Below are positions 13,101 to 25,100 of a stretch of DNA of 64,000 nt, piece by piece; position 1 is the stretch's first letter, and every line of letters begins with the position of its first letter. The DNA is taken from contig NC_034438.1 of NCBI RefSeq assembly GCF_002078875.1, forward strand, positions 19,887,965 through 19,951,964. The letters run 5' to 3'. Origin of the DNA: Numida meleagris (lineage: Eukaryota; Chordata; Aves; Galliformes; Numididae). Under the pieces are notes generated by a model. That model had not been told where the DNA came from. It did not search any database and was given only the letters and a program-made list of their open reading frames with translations. The position numbers and the translations under genes are program-made.

Positions 13101-16100
13101 ATTTTAAGATAAATTTCTTTAGCATTCTATTTCTTGAGATCAAAGTGGCTAAAATTGTTCCTCTTCTCATACCTATAAACTTGTGGATGTAATCAATACA
13201 CTAACTTTGTTTTTGTCCCTTTGTGTAGCGTTAGTATTACGTAGGTCCCTCCAAAAGTAATGCTTCCTATTTATTTCTATGGTAACTGCAACAGATGTTA
13301 AGAGCACAGTAACATTATTTGATAGAACAAATTGTCATCTACGAAGCACTATTTTTCAGTATAGTCAACGCCATTAGCTGTGCATTTTTGGCAGCAATGA
13401 ACAAGAGCCAGTATGCTGTGTTGGTAATAACTGCACCAGCGGAGGTGACCCACTGTTTCACAGCTGCTGTGATGACATCATTCTTAGGAAAACGTTTCCC
13501 GAGCAAATGGAAGTCAGAAGGAACCAAATCTGGACGATACAGTGGATGTGCTAGGACAGTCCAGCCAGTATACTGTTACTGTTACAGGAAACTGTTACCT
13601 TCAGCCTTGTATTGGATCAGTAGGTCCTGACAAACTTGGATATGGTGTTCTTTGTCTTGCTGCACGAGCATTCATGGAATCCAGTTGATACAGACTTTTT
13701 AATACTCCAACATAGCCACCATTGTTTCCAACACTTTGAAGTAGATATTCAGCTCCATACACAGTTCCCTGGTCACGATCTGCTGATTTGCATTATTGAG
13801 CTGATTGAGATACTCCTCATTTGGTTGTATGACAGCTGTGCCTGGTGTCCAGTATGTGGCTCATCTTTTATGTCGCTGTCACCGGTGCTGAAACACGCCA
13901 CCCACTGTATGACCCACTGTATGACTGTGCTGATATCCACTGTTCGGTCTCCATCGTTGTTCAGCAAGTGTCACTGAATGTCAGTGGGTGATGTTTTCTT
14001 TTTCACATGGAGGAATTCAGTTCCACACCCTTGCTTCTTACACACTTCCATGTCAGATGCCATTCTGTCAGACTGCCCCTCTGCTGCCATCTGTCACAAG
14101 GCAACAAAATGTAATGGAATACTGGCACGATGGTTCAACCTCTACTGCCATACCACCAACATCTGCTTCTGACATTGTGAGGCAAAATAATAAAATAGGA
14201 GGCATTACTTCTGGAGTAGCTCTCCTACTACATTTTGGAACATTGTAATTCCAAATAGTTTATAATCTATTTTTCAAATCGGAGGTTGTTTTAATTCTTC
14301 CAGTTACTATCTGCATGTCTTGTTAGAATCCAACTGACACTGAAAGGTACTAGGGAGCAAATGGAACATTTTAGCCTCTATTAGGAAATGTAAACAGCAG
14401 ATTGGAAAAACAGAGTAACGGTGAAAAGCTTAGCTTAGTGTGTTCCCTAACTGTAATCATGGGTAGCTTTTGTTGCACCGTGTTGAAAGATAAGCGCTGC
14501 TCTTTTGCTGGTATCATTATTGCTGTGCTTTTCATTCATGACAAGAGGATTACCGCCATTGCTTTTACTGAAAGCTCTTGAAATCTGGGTCATAATTTTA
14601 CATCTGTATTTCAGTCTAGTTTCAGTAGTCAGAGATTCTTGCGAAGTTTCTTTCAAGTCTCTTTGATGCCTGCTGGATAAGGCTGCTTCAGTGTCTGCTG
14701 CTTGTCCAGCAACAGCATTTTTCTTTATTCGCATCCTGGGCATTTGCAAGATCTCTTCAGTCTCAGAGTAACGCTGGATTAGAAAAGAATTCTCATGTCA
14801 CATTGTCTGAGAATATAGTATTAGCCTGTCTGTAGAAAAGAGATTGTTGTGGGTTGTGCTGCTAGGTGTAATGCTGTTTACACTGAGCAATGTCCTTGTG
14901 CATATCTGGGATTTGTAGTCCAAGCTGGACTTTTGAGGTTTCTCAGCTCTACTCGCTCTTCTTTCACTGGAAAAGGGAAAGCACAATAAGTGTGGTACAA
15001 CATACTATTCAATTGCCAGCCCTTCGTAGCAGTTTTAGACCATGTCTGAGTAGAATGGCTTTGTGAATTGTTCGTGTTTCATACGGTTGTAAAATCTTGC
15101 AGGTTTTTGTTGACTTTTGATGTCTATGTCCTTTAATAGAAAGTGCATTGTGATATACATGAAGAGGTGGCCATATAAAATGGACTCATTACCTACATAA
15201 GTTTTCTAAATCTGAATAGTGATATTTGTAACCCATTATTTGTTAATACTGATTCCTGGTGGATGCTTTCAAATGAAGAGTAGATGAGTGATGATTTCTA
15301 TTGCAAACTGTTGTGATTACTCTGTAAATTTAGGCTGTAGAAGCCTGTTAACACATTTGAATTTCTTGTTAAAAATTCTTGTGATACTGTGTGGGGAAAG
15401 ATGTGTTAGTTGCATATAATACTGTCAGTGGAGGTTAATGGAAAAGAAGAAGAACAAACTGTTATGTCAAAATACTAAGGACTTTAAAGGCAGTCACTCA
15501 AAGATTTAAGTAAGCGGATAGTAGTTTCTTAATAGGCTTCTTCCAGGTTTTACTGTTTTTGAGGATTTTTTTGCCTGTAATTTTATTCTGCTCTTATTTT
15601 CTTTGTGCTGTGAATTCTTGGAAGTGCCATCCAAAAGAGCTGACTAATTTTAACGATCATTCTCACTGGACTTACCAATGTAGAGTGAGTAGTACAGCTT
15701 GCAAATAGATGCAACTTTTGACGTATTGAACTTTTGAGTTTCTTATCTTTTTTCTTTGTCATTTTTTTGGTGCTTGAGTAGCTTGAATAGTATTCCAGTG
15801 TTCTTCTTTTGATTCAAATGTATGTATCTGGAAAAACTATTGTGAGGAAAAGGTTAAAAGCCAAAGACATTTTTCAGGTTTGTTCTGCTCATATCTAATC
15901 TTCATGTAAATGAATGTCTGCATTTTCTTACTGTATATCAAATCTGATATGTCACCCAGTGTGACTTCTGGCAATTATAATTGACATTCTGTGAGTACAA
16001 GAACTTATAGCATGCAATTATAAATCTTCATTAGGTTATTACATAAGTTAATTTTTCTTTGTCATTCTTTGAAGTTACTTTGTTAGAAAAACTTTCCTCA

Positions 16101-19100
16101 AGAAGCTGTCGATATGGAATGTTATGAAATGTCAAGAACGTGCCTGATACAATATTCTCCTTCAGAGCTGTTATATATTCCTCTGTAATATATTCCTCAG
16201 AATTTGTTACTTAACTGTTTTTTCATTCCAATAAAGAAAGAAGTATAAGATGTATTTTTTATATAAAGATTAAGTAGAAGCTAAGATACTTACCTGGCAG
16301 GGGAGACACCATGATCAGGCAGGTGGTTTTCCCAGGGCGAGGCTCATCCCCTGCAATCCGGGTGTGCTGACCCCTGCAATTTCCCCAAATGCGGGAAACT
16401 CGACTGCATAATTTGTGGTAGTGGGGGACTGCATTCTATGATTCTGTGATATTAGCTTCTTCTTTTGAAGCTAATACCCTGTCTTCCCCTCTTCTTATTT
16501 ATCTAGTCAAATGTGTGCTCAGTCACATGTTTAATTAAGTATTAGTATTAGAAGGATCTCTTCTAAGTTTTGTTTTTGCAGTTGTCATCCTTACTTGGCC
16601 TTGGGTTTGTATGGTTTGCCTGCCAGTGATAAAGGTGGCTGGGGTGTTAATCTGAGTATCAGTTTAGGTTGTCCAGAGTGTTATGTGTAGTAGGTACTGC
16701 AACTTCCTCAATTATAAGTCACATCATAGCATTGATAAGAAACTGTGGGTGGGAAATGACGTTTAATCTTCCCTTGTTCAAAATATTTATTCATTTTTTT
16801 CTCCTATGCCTAATTCTTTATTACGGACTGGTCAGGAACAAATTTTCATTCATGATATGGCGTTAAGGCTTGTTTACAAGAGAAGGTGTACCAAGTAATT
16901 GCAAGGGATTTTGTCATTAAATGCAGCAGAGCTTCTGCAGGAAAGCGTCAAGGTGGGTTTTGAATATCTCCAGAGGTGGAGGCTCTACAGCCTCTCTGGG
17001 CAGCTTGTTTCAGTGCTATCTCACCCTAATAATAATTTCTGTGGCCCACCAGTGGATTCTGTCTAGAAATTCTGTGTCTGTCTTGAACTGAGGGGCCCAG
17101 AACTGGACTGAGTACTCCAGATGTGGCCCCACCAGGTCAGAGTGGAGGGGAGGATCACCTCCCTTGACCTGCTGGCCACACTGTCAATGGCATCCCTGGA
17201 TACAATTGGCCTTCTTGGCCACAAGGGCACACTGCTGGCTCATGGCCAGCCTGTTGTCCACCAGGACACTCAGGTTCTTCACTGCAGAGCTCCTTTCCAA
17301 CAGGCTGTCCCCTAACCTGTACTGCTGCCTGCGGTTATTCCTCCCCAGTTGTAGAGCTCTGAGTTTGCCCTTGCTGTGCTGCATCAGATTCCAGAAAGGT
17401 AGCTACAGTGGTTGAAATTTGGGAATTATTCAAGTTTTTTAAAAATCTTTGAGGTTTAATTAAACTTGTATTAACTATGATTCTTCTCTAGTTTGAACAG
17501 TTTAGTAAATATTGTAGTGAATAGTGGAGGATAGGGCTATATAGAGATAGATAGATACAAATGCAATTTTTTCAGCATATCACGTCTGTATATCTCATTG
17601 ATGGTTAGTCTTTTTTGTGTTACTGTTTTACTTGCAAGCTTACTACTCGCTCTGTGGATACTTTGTTTTTTCTTGTTGGCTGGTATAACAAATATTTTTA
17701 TTGGTACAATAACTATTTGCTGTGAGGTGAGAAATTTACTTTCCAAGTGAGTTTATCGTTTCTTAAGCACTTTCTGTCATTTTTCTAGACTTCAAAAGGA
17801 AGTAAGATTTGTAAAAGGGAGACATATGTATTTTCTTAACCTCAATGGGAAAAGTAATACTGTAGTTTTCTTGTTGTTTCTCAGCATGTTGCAAGTCCTC
17901 CTTGATTCTGCCTGATTATTTAATAATAAAAATTGCCAAGGAAGGAAAGGAAAGTAAATTACAAAGATTTCTTCTAATTTTTTTTTTTTTTGGTGGTACA
18001 TACTTACATGTATAAATGTTTTGTACTGTGAGTTTATTAAACAGGAATGTTTCTGCTGGGTTATTAATTGCATGTTGCAGCTTCTGTGTCTCCCCTTCAT
18101 AACAACTACAGTTGCTATTATATGTGTTGAATAGTGCTCAGTGGAAAACAGAAATTTTCAGTTATTGAAGCAGCAAATGAAGACTTCCTTTTTTTTTTTT
18201 TTTTTTCCCCTAGGCAGCAATACTTGAAGGAATCTCTCCCATATTTTGGATATTTCCCTGATCATCACAGAGACTGTTCATAACTATTTCATTATTCAGT
18301 TTTCTAAGGATAATATGCCAATTTATTTTTATTTTACATAATTGCCTATGTAAAATACATTAAAATAAAGTCAAATTTGAAAATGAATATTTTTATTCTA
18401 AAGAACAGTCTGTTTTCCTGTTGGTTTAATGGTCTCAGAATAAGGAACCAAATGCTGTGCAAATTATGAGTCTTGTTTGATACAGACTATGGCTAAATTG
18501 GACCGTGGACCAACTTTACTGGTTCTACTGATGTTGATTTTTATTAGATATTTCAAGAGACATCAACACTGATAGAATTAAAGGTCATTAAATGGTTGTT
18601 TTTTAAACTTTACTCTCCATCTCAACTCTTGGGGCTTTTGGCCAGCTCTAGATGAAAAACAAAGGAGAATTTCAGTTGACATTGTTTGGTATTTTAGATT
18701 ACAAACATAAAAAACGCTATTATTTATGGTTAGAATATTTTTTTTTAAAGATTTAGAAATGTAAGTTTCTTTTGACAGAACTTGGAAGAACTCTGCTTCT
18801 AAATTTTGTCCCTGACCATCTATTCTGCTTCATTTGCTTGTGTGCTTCCTGCATTTAGGCTTAGATTATTGTCGACAAAGATGTTGAATGATACTTTGCC
18901 CCTCATGTGAACTTATGCTTTGATTCTAGTGTAGTGTCTTTTGTTTGATTGTGGCTATTCATGGGCTTTGGCATCATCATTTTGCTGTACAAAATGTCTC
19001 ATGTCAGTACAAATTCTTATTTTTTTAGTTCCAGTGCTATTTTTAGGCTTAATCTCTAATTTTGCATCTCTTTTTATTATTTCACCCTTTCCTCCTTTGA

Positions 19101-22100
19101 TTATGTCACTGAACTTTGCAGGTGTTCAGTCCTGTGACAGATAAGCTAAGGATGTAATGTCTGGTCCTGAAGTGAGAGGACTATTTATAGTGTACATGTG
19201 CACTAAGTCTTCATCTGCACCGGGGACACCGAGGGAAACTGAAGCCTTGTACCTAGGCTGTGGCTTTTATAGCATACACAGAGCTGTGTGGATAAGTTAG
19301 CTGAAAAAGGTGGCCTAAAGTGAAACTTAGCTACGTGCCTGGATCAAGTCTGAGATGCAACTTAAAAATGTATTATAAATACATAATATACATGTGCATA
19401 AATATGTATGTAAATTATGTATGTAATGTAAATGTTATGTACCGTGGCATGTCACAAAATTCTTACATCTGATATTTTTGAGGCTTCCTGGGTCGGCTGA
19501 GGAGGTTTGCCTGGCTGGCATGGCAGTGGTTCTCCAGGCCCTGCCTTCCAGAATCACTGTTCTCCTTTTTGCAATACTGTACTTACATGAAGAGTAGTTT
19601 TGTTATGCAGGTAGATGGAACAATATAAATTCCTGTTTATTTAATAAAACATTTTATTTTCTGTCTGGACAATAAAACTATTTACAGATAAGGCAATAGT
19701 ACTGTTACTAATAGGTATGCTTCATTGTAATACCTAACTATCTTGACAAACCTTTTTAGAGCTCTCCTATTTAAAAAAAAAAAAAAAATTTAAGGCAGCA
19801 GTTGCAGATTAAGATGGTTCTTGGTTTTCTAGAAAAAACTAGTTGAGATTTCCTTTCCAACAATACTTCTGAAGCACAGATAAAATGGCTTCCTGTCTGA
19901 CAGTTTCCTGTATCCATGGCAACCTCACTTTAACTACTTCTTACTTAGTTTCCTGAATGAACAGTTGAAAATCCGGGGGCAAAATGTGAGAGTTGTAGAA
20001 CACAGCAGTATCACTTTTCCAAGCGTTTCGCAGATGAGTATACTCAGCTGATAACAGCCTAACAAACTGCAAAACAACGAAATAACAAATAATGACCATC
20101 AGATTTGGGGTAAGGAGTTGTTTCTGATTATTTTGAATGTAATTCAACTTTTAAAAAGGCAAAATTCAAATTATAAATAAAAGGAAACTTGTTGGCAATT
20201 CTACTGGAAAGCTATTGAAAAAGTTCCTTGTCATTTTGAACTACTTAAAATAGTTAATATACAGTATTGTGAATTTACTACAAGCCATTATTTTGGCAGC
20301 TTTTATTGTATAACCAATTAAGTATTTTCCACCTATTTTGGCAGTATCATAGAATTATATGATCATATCGTAGAATCATCTGCTATTTTGGCAGTGATTT
20401 GTTTTACTTTTCATTTACTTTGAACTACATGGAAAAAAAAATCAAACTCGTCGAAATTGCTTATTTGGCCTCACAGGACAATGTATTTGAAATACCAATC
20501 TTGAAAGTAACACTTGTATTTTTAAAAAAAAATCCTTAAAATTTCAAATGAATAATATTCATGAACTTTTTTTATCTCTACTAGCAAAGTCAGAGATGAG
20601 TGAGAAGGCCAAAGACAGGGATATGTGTGGACTACAAAGTTTTCCACCCTGCACAGGAGCATTCCTGCATCTCCTTAGCGGTTTTCTTTTGTTGCTGCTC
20701 CAGAAGGAGGTTCTTGGCTGTCCAGCTGTTTGCCAGCTCTGCACAGGGAGGCAAGTTACCTGTCGTAACTTGGGTCTTTCAAGCATCCCTCGGAACTTCC
20801 CCAAAACTACAATTCTTGTGTACTTCAGTGGGAATAATATATCACATGTCATTCCAAATGAATTAACAGGCCTTCAGAAACTTGCTGCACTTTACATGGA
20901 TAATTCCAGTATTTCATATGTACACCCAAAAGCTTTTGTGGACCTTCCTAAACTGTGCTACTTGCATCTAAATAACAATAATATTAAACGCCTGGATCCA
21001 GGAATTTTTGAAGGTCTTTCCAATCTTCATTATTTATACCTTCAGAATAATCAAATAGCTTTTGTTCCCAGAGGATTATTTAGTGATCTCCTTTCTGTTA
21101 GATATTTAGCACTTCAAGGAAATTGTCTCAGCGTCCTTGGAAGTGGAACTTTCTTGGGAATGAGAAATCTTCAAACACTTAACCTAGCCAATAATAAGAT
21201 TTCGCGGATATCAGATGCAGCATTTTGTCATCTTGAAAATCTTGTATACTTGTTCCTTGAAGGTAATAATTTAACACTTGTGCCATCAAATGCCATTGGA
21301 AGGCTCGGAAATCTTGAAAGACTTTCTTTATCTCACAATCCTATTAGATCAATACAGTGCTTTGCATTTAAAGGACTTAACAAGCTTAGATATCTGTCTT
21401 TAAAAAGTGTACAGCTAAAACATATTGCTGTAAATGGATTTTTTGGATTAAGCAATCTTAGCCAGTTAATCTTAAGTTATAATTATTTAGAAAATATAAA
21501 TTCCAGTACTTTTACTTCTTTGAACAGTTTAAAGTATCTGCAGTTAGATCGAAATAAAATAACCAGTATTGGTAATGGTATCTTTGAAAAAATGGGACAG
21601 TCACTTAAAATTCTCAATTTAGCATTTAATAATATTACAGAATTGCAGCCTGAAGTGCTCAAGCCCTTAGTGTCTTTAACTCACCTACATGTAAATTTTA
21701 ATCCTTGGAACTGTAGCTGCAAAATGCTTGGGTTACTTAAATGGCTGGCATCATCTCCCATTTCTGTTAAAATTCTTTGTCAGAATCCCATCAGCATGCG
21801 TGGCAGACCTTTGCATTACATCAGATGGACTCAGTTTGCAAACTGCAGTAGCCTTACCGCCAGCCCAGAAGCAGCCTGGAATCTGGAATCTGCAGATATC
21901 CATCACAGCCCTACCACTTTGCTGATGGCATGGCATAAGGGAAACAGTCGCAACCCATTTGAGCAGTTTATTAAGGCAAATACAAAGTACAGTGCTCTCT
22001 GGGAAGGAACTGGAGCTACATTTGCTAGCCCTTTCCCTTACGGAGAAAATGCTGCTGGAACTCTTTCACAGGCACCTACAATACTGTCAGTTTTACCAGT

Positions 22101-25100
22101 ACAAATACCAGCACAAATTATTCCTGTTACCAGAACCATAGAAGCAAAAAGTTTGTTTCCAACAGATGCTGCTCCTGTATCATTACAGACATCCATACTT
22201 TGTACACAACAGGTTGAAAAGCTGAATCAGGCCTTTGATGTTTTGCTAGCCTTTTTCGTTCTGGCTTGTGCTGTGATCTTGTTCCTAACCTACAAAATCA
22301 TTCACTTTAGACAGAAACTAAAGGTGCTGGAAAACTCAGGGGAGAAGAGAATAGAATATTACGGTTTTTATCAACCTGGCAGATACAACATAAATGATGC
22401 AGTGCAGTCTCTAAGTGAGAGTTCAGTGGGAGATTCAGAACTGGACCAAATTAGGCTGCTAAAGCGAACAGCTTCTGAAAGTCAGGCACAGGTCATATTG
22501 TTTGAACATTCATCATTGTAATTTACCTCAGTTGATTTGATGTTAATTTTATTGCAATCTGAAATGTCAAGAAGTCAAGAATTCGATTTTCTAAAAAATT
22601 TTTCCACTGATTAGAATCAGCTGGTTGATAGAATTGTGGAAAATAGTATAATTTGCATTATTATTTGCTTTCTCAGTGTTCTAAAGTTCATTGATTTTTA
22701 TTAAATGTCATTTAAACCTGATATGGATTACCTATGTTCCTGTTGTAGAATTCTTTCACTTGTAACGCAAGTATGTGTTCAGTGGAAAGAATGTTCATAT
22801 TATTTATTTTGCAGTACTTATGGATATTAAGTTTTTGTAGAAATTACACAGCTAACTTGAAATTGAAGGTAACTGTAGCAAGATCATGAAGCCAAGAAAC
22901 CTGGGGGAATGAAAAGAGAACAATGCTTAATGTATTTATTGCGTACCCAGTTTCTGTTCTGCCTCAGTTAATCATCACAGTTAAAGAATGAACATATTTA
23001 CAGCTAGTATGTTGAAACTCATGATGGAAAAAAAAATGATAATGATTTTGTTCACATCTCACATTTTAACATAAAGATTTGTGTACTCAGCCTGTATAAC
23101 AAATATATTAAAATGTGATTTTTTTAATAGTATGCATCTGTATCATTTTATGCTCATAACTTATTAGGGGTTAATATGGAAGCTAAATAGCTATTGGATT
23201 CAAAAATTGATAAAGTTTATAATATCTTGGATAATTGAATTGGTTAATTGTTGTCTGTAAAAAGATATTCTTGTTTATATAATGAAGTTTGAGGGAGTCT
23301 TTGGCCAGGTGAGAGGTATAAACTGATGAAATCTACTGACGATACTTAAGTATTTGTATATTTTGAAGTGTTAGGTCAAAATATGTTTTCTTAGAGAAGA
23401 CTAAACTCTAAGATTGTGCTTGAAATGATGAATATTAAATGCAAACTACATGGTTTGGATGTTTTAACTTTTTCATTTTTATTTAGAATACTGATGTTCT
23501 GTTTACGTTATTGTTAGGTTACATCTAGTGTATTGTGAGTTTATTTTCAGCTTGAATTTCTGTGAATTTTTTTCTTGTTAATCCAATAATTCAAGCTTTA
23601 GGCAGGAAAAAGTTATAGAAATAGGTTACAAATGGTCCAATCCTGTAAGAATTTCAACTAGCTGGATGGGATTTACTTTTTGTAGATACTGCTCATCTTC
23701 TACAAGTATGTATCCTAGAGACTTCAGTTACTTGGTTTATCTGCAGCTCAATTTTCAGGTACATCGTTTTGCACAGGGAAAAATGCATAACAGTGTTTTG
23801 ATAGCCATAATGTTGATTCAGCTTCATACTTGCACAGAAATATCTTACGCTCCCAAGATCTAGCATGGAGACCTGAGTGTTCTTTAAATGTGTAGGATGC
23901 TGTAGGGTTTCTGGCTCCAGCCAGCCTTCTGCCAGCATCACTAATGTGCATGGTCATGTTGTTGCGCTCCCTATCATCCTGTTTGTCCGTTTCCCTTGCA
24001 TTTCCAGGAATGACAAGATATTTTCTTCTGCCTGTACAAATGTAGACCTCGACTATACGATTATGGGTGTGAATGTGGAAGTCTACCCTACGTGCCTCTG
24101 TTGTTGCTTGCTACATCTTTCTACTGGATGTAACAAAATATAAGTTTCATTGAGATTTACTTTCATTGTATCATAATGCTATATTTTACTCTAATGTATA
24201 ATAGATTAAATGTTTCTGTCTGATGGAACACTTAATTCTGCTAGTTGGGCAAAGGCTTAAACTGTTTTGAGTTTCATGACTAGAAACTTAAGTTTTACTT
24301 ACACTTTTATAGCCATAGATATTAAATGTTATGTGCAAGTTTTCTTGTTTGGTTGTTTTTTTTGGAGAGAAATTGCTAACGACTCTCAAATTCATGCTTA
24401 ATTTTTTACTCCAATGGAGTGCTTTACTCTTTAACCTCTTCTTGTCCCTCCTACATAATTCGTTGTGGCTAGTGTTAAATTTATTGGGCTTTTTTGTGTT
24501 TTGAGGTTGTTTTTGTTTTTGTTTTCGTTTAATAACACCTGCACTATGTATGATTCTACAGTAGTAGGTTTGGTAGTCTTAAGTCTTGTATCTCTAAACT
24601 GTCAATTTTATATGGATGTCTTCAGAAGTAGCGGACTTTATTAGCACCTATGTGATGATCATTCCAATCAAAGCCAGTTAACCAGGTTTTCATAAGTAGA
24701 AATGCTGATGTGCCCATGTGAGAGAGAATTTCCTGGGGAACGGGTGAAGACTGAGACAGAAAAAGCCCCATTCTCAAACATGGGAGGCTGTGTGTTCCTT
24801 ATCTGTTCTCAGCAGAAGACCACAGTTCCCTCCGAAGGTGTTTCCTTTCCACAGACAAGCTTCTATAGGAATCATTTTCCAGATGTGTGTCTTACCATTT
24901 CCAGTGGTGGAGTCTAAATTAAATTGCTACTGTCAATCATCATCTCTGTAAGCGTTGCTGGGACAATAGAAACCATCTTACGGAGAGGAATCATCCTCCA
25001 ATAACCAATTTACAAACAATTTCCAGCTTTGCTGTATCAAGGAATTGAGGGGTGTAGCTGTGGGAAAGTGCTTTTGTTTGGCAGTTGGTAACTAAATGTT

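Larger units (their letters stand above)
18370..20584 (+). other. IPO11: IPO11 large intron, upstream of LRRC70
   Basis: AT-rich sequence with a degenerate TA/TG-rich patch (about 19,370-19,440) and a poly-A run at about 19,772-19,787. A CR1-tail micro-insertion lies at 20,333-20,395. No CpG-rich promoter is visible before LRRC70. A pyrimidine tract and CTAG at 20,569-20,584 looks like a splice acceptor for an LRRC70 exon. Confidence 0.7.

Noticed and set aside
14447..14749. 100-codon minus-strand frame as a gene
   Set aside because: There is no recognised domain, plausible splice structure or composition difference from flanking intron. Length alone is within chance for 64 kb.
16286..16432. 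Functional U1 snRNA gene
   Set aside because: The U1-70K and U1A loop sequences are altered, stem-loop 4 is truncated, the copy ends in CR1 octamers and no snRNA promoter is evident upstream.
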